The translations under genes and the position numbers were made by a program. Below, one piece after another: positions 61,542 through 64,000 of a DNA stretch of 64,000 nucleotides (within the stretch, counting starts at the first letter, position 1; every line of letters begins with the position of its first letter). Source of the DNA: Jiella pelagia (GTDB taxonomy: Bacteria > Pseudomonadota > Alphaproteobacteria > Rhizobiales > Rhizobiaceae); NCBI RefSeq assembly GCF_026898155.1, contig NZ_CP114029.1, positions 5,497,072-5,561,071 of the forward strand, read 5' to 3'. Below the pieces are notes generated by a model, which was not told the DNA's origin, made no database searches, and saw only the letters and a program-made list of their open reading frames with translations.

Positions 61542-62596
61542 ACCGCTTCGAATATGTTCGTCCGACCTCGATCGCCGAGGCCGTCGCTGCCGCCGGCGAG
61601 CCCGGCTCGGCCTATCTTGGCGCCGGTACCAACCTCCTCGACCTGATGAAGGGCGGCGTCACCCAGCCGAGCCGCCTCGTCGACCTGACCCATCTGCCGG
61701 ATCTCGGCCAAATCGAGCAGCTGCCCGATGGCTCGACGCGGATCGGCGCGCTGGTCAAGAACGCCGCCCTCGCCCATGACCCCGCCTTCGCGGAAGCCTT
61801 CCCGGCCGTTGCCGAGGCCCTCCTTTCGGGCGCCTCGGCGCAGCTGCGCAACGCGGCGACCGTCGGCGGCAACCTGATGCAGCGCACGCGGTGCGCCTAC
61901 TTCACCGATCCCGCCAGCGCCTGCAACAAGCGCGCGCCGGGCTCGGGCTGCGACGCGATTGGCGGCGAGAACCGCGCCCATGCCGTGCTCGGCTGGAGCG
62001 ACCACTGCATCGCCGTCCACCCGTCGGACTTCTGCGTCGCCCTCACCGCGCTCGGCGCCATCGTCGAGATCGAGGGCCCGGCCGGACGCCGCGAAGTGGC
62101 GATGACCGACTTCTACCTCCTGCCCGGCGATACGCCCGAAAAGGAGACCGTGCTCGACGCCGGCGAGATGATCGTCGCGGTCCGGCTGCCGGCCGAGGCA
62201 GCGGCCTTTGCCGGCAACCAGCGCTATCTCAAGGGCCGCGAGCGCACCTCCTACGCCTTCGCCCTCGCCTCGGCGGCTGCGGCCCTGAAGATCGAGAACG
62301 GCCTGATCGTCGAAGCGCGCCTGGCGCTCGGCGGGGTCGCGACCAAGCCGTGGCGCGTACAAGCGGCGGAAGCCGTTCTCGCCGGCGCCGCGCCCGGCAA
62401 GGAAGCCTTCGAGAAGGCCGCCGAAGTCGCCTTCGCCGAGGCGAAGCCCTCCGGCGACAACGCCTACAAGATCGCGCTCGGCAAACGGGTCCTCGCCCGC
62501 GCGCTGATGATGGCGGCAGCTGGCACACCCGAGCGTATGCCGGCCCTGCCTGCCTCGCCCTTCGCACCCCTTCCGGAAGGTGTCGTCAATGTCTGA
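61538..62596 (+). CDS. Molybdenum hydroxylase FAD-binding subunit (PaoB/YagS type)
   Basis: About 352 aa. The FAD motifs AGEPGSAYLGAGTNLLDLM (read in part) and ATVGGNLMQRTRC are present. The segment RCAYFTDPASACNKRAPGSGC provides the cysteines that hold an extra 4Fe-4S cluster in PaoB-type subunits. The C-terminal CO-dehydrogenase flavoprotein domain is from about residue 225. The gene overlaps the large subunit by 8 bases. Confidence 0.92.
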   Translation: MNRFEYVRPTSIAEAVAAAGEPGSAYLGAGTNLLDLMKGGVTQPSRLVDLTHLPDLGQIEQLPDGSTRIGALVKNAALAHDPAFAEAFPAVAEALLSGASAQLRNAATVGGNLMQRTRCAYFTDPASACNKRAPGSGCDAIGGENRAHAVLGWSDHCIAVHPSDFCVALTALGAIVEIEGPAGRREVAMTDFYLLPGDTPEKETVLDAGEMIVAVRLPAEAAAFAGNQRYLKGRERTSYAFALASAAAALKIENGLIVEARLALGGVATKPWRVQAAEAVLAGAAPGKEAFEKAAEVAFAEAKPSGDNAYKIALGKRVLARALMMAAAGTPERMPALPASPFAPLPEGVVNV

Positions 62597-64000
62597 GATC
62601 GCATCGCTTTCCACCGGCGCACGCCAGCGTCAGGGCTCCAACATCGGCCAGCCGATGACCCGGCGCGACGGCGTCCTGAAGGTCACCGGCCAGGCCACCT
62701 ACGCGGCCGACAACAACCCCGAGGGCCTGCTGCACGCCGTCGTCGCCACCGCATCGATCTCGCGCGGCCGGGTCACCCATCTGAATGTCGAAGCGGCCAG
62801 GGCCCATCCTGGCGTCGTCGACGTGATGACACCGCAGAACCGGCCGAAGCTCGCCCAGGATCCGGACGCCAAGGACCACCCCTTCATGTTCCGGCTCGAT
62901 CTCCTGCAGAACGACCGCGTGCGCTATGCCGGCCAGCCGATCGCGGTGGTCATCGCCAAGACCCTGGAGGCGGCGACCGAGGGCGCGGCCCTGCTCGCCC
63001 CGACCTATGATGCCGAGCCGGCCGAGGTCGGGCTCGACGGTGAGAGCTTTGTACCGCAGGTCGTCGGACCGGGTGCTCCCGCCAAGGCCGAAGTCGGCGA
63101 CTTCGACGCTGAGTATGCCGGCTCCGCTACGACGCTGGATGCCACCTACGAGACGCCGGCCCAGTATCACAACGCCATGGAGCCCCATTCGATCGTGGCG
63201 ACCTGGGACGGCGACAGTGTGTCGATCGACATGCCGACGCAGGGGCTCGGCATGGCCGTTGGCCGGGTCGCGGGGCTCTTCGGCATCCCGCCGGAGAACA
63301 TCCACATCCGCAGCCCATTCCTCGGCGGCGGCTTCGGCTCCAAGGGCATGCCGGCAGGACCGCAGATGCTCGGCATCATCGCGGCGCGGCACGTCGGCGC
63401 TCCGGTCAAGCTGGTCCTCAGTCGCCAGCAGATGTACGGGCCTGTCGGCCATCGTGGCCAGACCCGTCAGACCGTCCGCCTCGGCATGAAGGACGATGGC
63501 CACCTGACCGCCATCGAGCATCACACGCTGACGACGACGAGCCGCTTCGACGACTTCCTGGAGCCCGCCTCCAACGTTTCGCATACGCTCTACGCCGCAT
63601 CGGCAATCCGCACGACCCACGCGGGAACGCGGATCGACATCGGCACGCCGATGTTCATGCGCGCACCCGGCGAAGCCACCGGCTCTGCCGCTCTGGAAAG
63701 CGCCGTCGACGAAGCTGCGTGGAAAGCTCGCATCGACCCGCTCGACTTCCGCCTCCTGAACTACGCCGAGGTCGAGCCGATTTCCGGCAAGCCATTTTCC
63801 TCCAAGGCGCTGCGCGAATGCTATGCCAAGGGGGCCGATCGCTTCGGCTGGGCGAAGCGCCCGCTCGAGCCGCGCTCGATGCGCGACGCCGGGGGCCGGC
63901 TGGTCGGCTGGGGCGTCGGCACCGCGACCTTCCCGGCGATCATGTTCCAGGCGGCCGCCCGGGCGGTGATCCGGGCGGACGGCAGCGGCCTGATGGAGAC
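62589..64000 (+). CDS. Molybdenum hydroxylase large subunit (PaoC/YagR type), cut by window end
   Basis: The first 470 residues are visible; full members have about 700-760. Early motifs are IGQPMTRRDGVLKVTGQATYAAD. The substrate-channel region FLGGGFGSKGMPAGPQ near residue 240 and FMRAPGEATGSAALESAVDE near residue 355 bind the molybdopterin cofactor. It oxidises an aldehyde or N-heterocycle; the PaoABC-like arrangement favours aldehydes. The start ATG 62589 lies inside the end of the FAD subunit gene. Confidence 0.9.
   Translation, partial: MSEIASLSTGARQRQGSNIGQPMTRRDGVLKVTGQATYAADNNPEGLLHAVVATASISRGRVTHLNVEAARAHPGVVDVMTPQNRPKLAQDPDAKDHPFMFRLDLLQNDRVRYAGQPIAVVIAKTLEAATEGAALLAPTYDAEPAEVGLDGESFVPQVVGPGAPAKAEVGDFDAEYAGSATTLDATYETPAQYHNAMEPHSIVATWDGDSVSIDMPTQGLGMAVGRVAGLFGIPPENIHIRSPFLGGGFGSKGMPAGPQMLGIIAARHVGAPVKLVLSRQQMYGPVGHRGQTRQTVRLGMKDDGHLTAIEHHTLTTTSRFDDFLEPASNVSHTLYAASAIRTTHAGTRIDIGTPMFMRAPGEATGSAALESAVDEAAWKARIDPLDFRLLNYAEVEPISGKPFSSKALRECYAKGADRFGWAKRPLEPRSMRDAGGRLVGWGVGTATFPAIMFQAAARAVIRADGSGLME

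Noticed and set aside
1..64000. CRISPR arrays, rRNA genes, insertion sequences with terminal repeats
   Set aside because: No regularly spaced repeats, rRNA-like segments, transposase genes or paired terminal inverted repeats were recognised.

Overview
The window is about 64 kb of GC-rich (about 64 percent) alphaproteobacterial chromosome, most likely from the Hyphomicrobiales (Rhizobiales). Pointers are a SAM-II riboswitch in front of metZ, the neighbourhood dcd / metZ / apaG / chorismate mutase / hisC / prephenate dehydrogenase, a rhizobial-type intergenic palindrome and many ABC and TRAP uptake operons. The genus cannot be fixed from sequence alone.

Layout. 1-494: broken GntR regulator. 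654-7976: oligopeptide-type ABC operon ending in a cytoplasmic-type gamma-glutamyltransferase. 8350-12971 (minus): branched-chain amino-acid-type ABC operon livGFHMK, divergent from an M20 amidohydrolase (13198) and a flavin-binding PPOX-fold protein (14568). 15183-16063: debris with a ribose-type permease remnant. 16064-23470: a cluster with a TRAP transporter, PhyH dioxygenase, FCD-GntR regulator, two small membrane proteins, DUF6166 protein, membrane fatty-acid-hydroxylase-type protein and a PanB paralogue. Two near-identical palindromes (16064, 21342) sit at its two promoter regions. 23740-24652: LysR remnant and a carboxymuconolactone-decarboxylase-fold protein. 24795-34260: polyamine-type ABC importer flanked by two glycoside-hydrolase-like proteins, with an isochorismatase-fold hydrolase. 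34373-35109: remnant of a TRAP permease fused to a broken aroQ. 35394-38094: MarR, SDR and a broken SMP-30-like protein. 38204-45223: TetR-controlled RND pump, thioesterase and MATE pump. 45354-49057: CHASE4-type histidine kinase overlapping a REC-GGDEF-EAL protein, with a possible switch in the leader. 49069-51514: CtaG remnant and a decaying phage-like island next to tRNA-Pro(GGG), with three matching operator palindromes. 51781-60169: core genes (ugd, dcd, metZ, apaG, chorismate mutase, hisC, prephenate dehydrogenase). 60210-64000: TetR regulator and a three-subunit molybdenum hydroxylase, the last subunit cut by the window edge.

The most unusual signal is mutational. Five frameshifts, in four unrelated genes spread over 37 kb, are each repaired by removing one base from GAGCCTC or GAGGCTC to give the palindrome GAGCTC. 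Only four intact GAGCTC sites were found by eye in 64 kb. Either the assembly has a motif-specific indel error, or GAGCTC is a real lesion hotspot, for example cleavage followed by one-base end-joining repair. A separate set of net two-base losses and nonsense codons marks the phage-like island.

Limits: all family calls come from reading translated motifs, not from database searches. Several genes called pseudogenes may be intact if the base calls are wrong.
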